Assembly: GCA_026874595.1 (NCBI GenBank)
Contig: CM049313.1
Location: 39,150,659-39,214,658, forward strand
Source of the DNA: Sipunculus nudus
Lineage: Eukaryota; Annelida; Sipuncula; Golfingiida; Sipunculidae
Length of the DNA stretch: 64,000 nucleotides
Direction of reading: 5' to 3'
Below, in pieces: positions 63,374 to 64,000 of the stretch; position 1 is the first letter of the stretch, and every line of letters starts with the position of its first letter. The notes under the pieces are model-generated. The model was not told where the DNA came from and made no database searches. It saw nothing but the letters and a program-made list of their open reading frames with translations. Both the position numbers and the translations under genes were made by a program.

Positions 63374-64000
63374 CTGAGGGCAAAAAGCATTGTACCACGA
63401 AGGGCATGGTCCATTGTATGATTCCCCTGCCCCTGTGCAGCCGAGACAAAATGATGAAACCTCAGTAGAACCTCAGAGATAGACTCTGTCCTAATGACAA
63501 GTTATGATTTGTGATTTTCCTATAGCCTCATGGTTATATAACCTGAAATCCAGAGTTCTTAATAATAATTAATGACATCTCATATTTCTCATATTCCTAC
63601 TTTCATCTTCATTCATTGGACAGTGCCACTAATGGCTAAATTGGACCTATCCCTTAAAAAATATTTAAATGGTGGTTACTTATGTGTCACATTTAAAGTT
63701 TTCCTCATGATTATATCCAGTGTTAAGATATTATCAAGTAAAATGGCTCTCTCTCTTTATCTTATATACAAAGAAACAGACTGGATTTTATCATGGTGGT
63801 CTTGCTAATACTGATAATGTTGCCATGGTAACATTATTATGGACAAGAAAGAGTGCAGTGTCATTGTGATATTTGTATGATATCAGTTGATGATCAGTAT
63901 TCCTGGGTGTCCAGTAACTGTATCTGTCCAGGAAGCAACACACCATCCCCAGATGCTGGAAAGGTATATGCTGGTGCTGCTGCATCCAGTTATATAAAAA

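Noticed and set aside
63791-64000. minus-strand exon at the right edge
   Set aside because: All three frames are open for 25 or more codons and the window ends there, so no frame can be chosen.

Overview
The window is animal nuclear DNA. It is AT-rich and rich in microsatellites, long G/C runs and mobile-element remnants, and has no long intact reading frame. The only long protein signal is a broken copy of a repetitive, marine-invertebrate type of gene with a PIN/FEN-like nuclease fold. Together with Helitron-like elements built on a tandem-repeat core, this suggests a marine invertebrate, most likely a bivalve mollusc. That placement is an inference; no single-copy marker gene fixes the species.

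Layout. 1-21.9 kb is mostly intergenic or intronic, with simple repeats, tRNA-derived SINE fragments, one end of a dispersed repeat pair, two candidate minus-strand exons at 9.1-9.6 kb and a short GC3-rich ORF at 18.96 kb. 21.88-24.20 kb is a 2.3-kb Helitron-like element. Its core is an array of ~144-bp monomers organised as ~288-bp dimers, each carrying nuclear-receptor-type AGGTCA direct repeats. 27.06-30.80 kb is the pseudogene, starting at a CT/CA microsatellite. 31.65-32.59 kb is a shorter relative of the Helitron-like element in the same orientation. 33-46 kb holds several short elements with GGATCC-containing inverted ends, a 71-bp direct duplication and other dispersed repeats.

From about 44.5 kb to the end CpG becomes visibly rare, as in methylated gene bodies of invertebrates. 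In this part I find a chain of six candidate minus-strand exons (63.3 to 51.8 kb) whose phases can be joined, so this is probably mostly intron of one long minus-strand gene. Inside it lie a ~240-bp-arm inverted repeat (49.0-49.8 kb), a ~1.9-kb minisatellite with a 64-bp unit (52.8-54.7 kb) and older short transposon remnants.

No rRNA genes, certain tRNA genes, CRISPR arrays or bacterial-type operons were seen. Exon calls rest on hand-read splice signals, phase and codon content, and are tentative.
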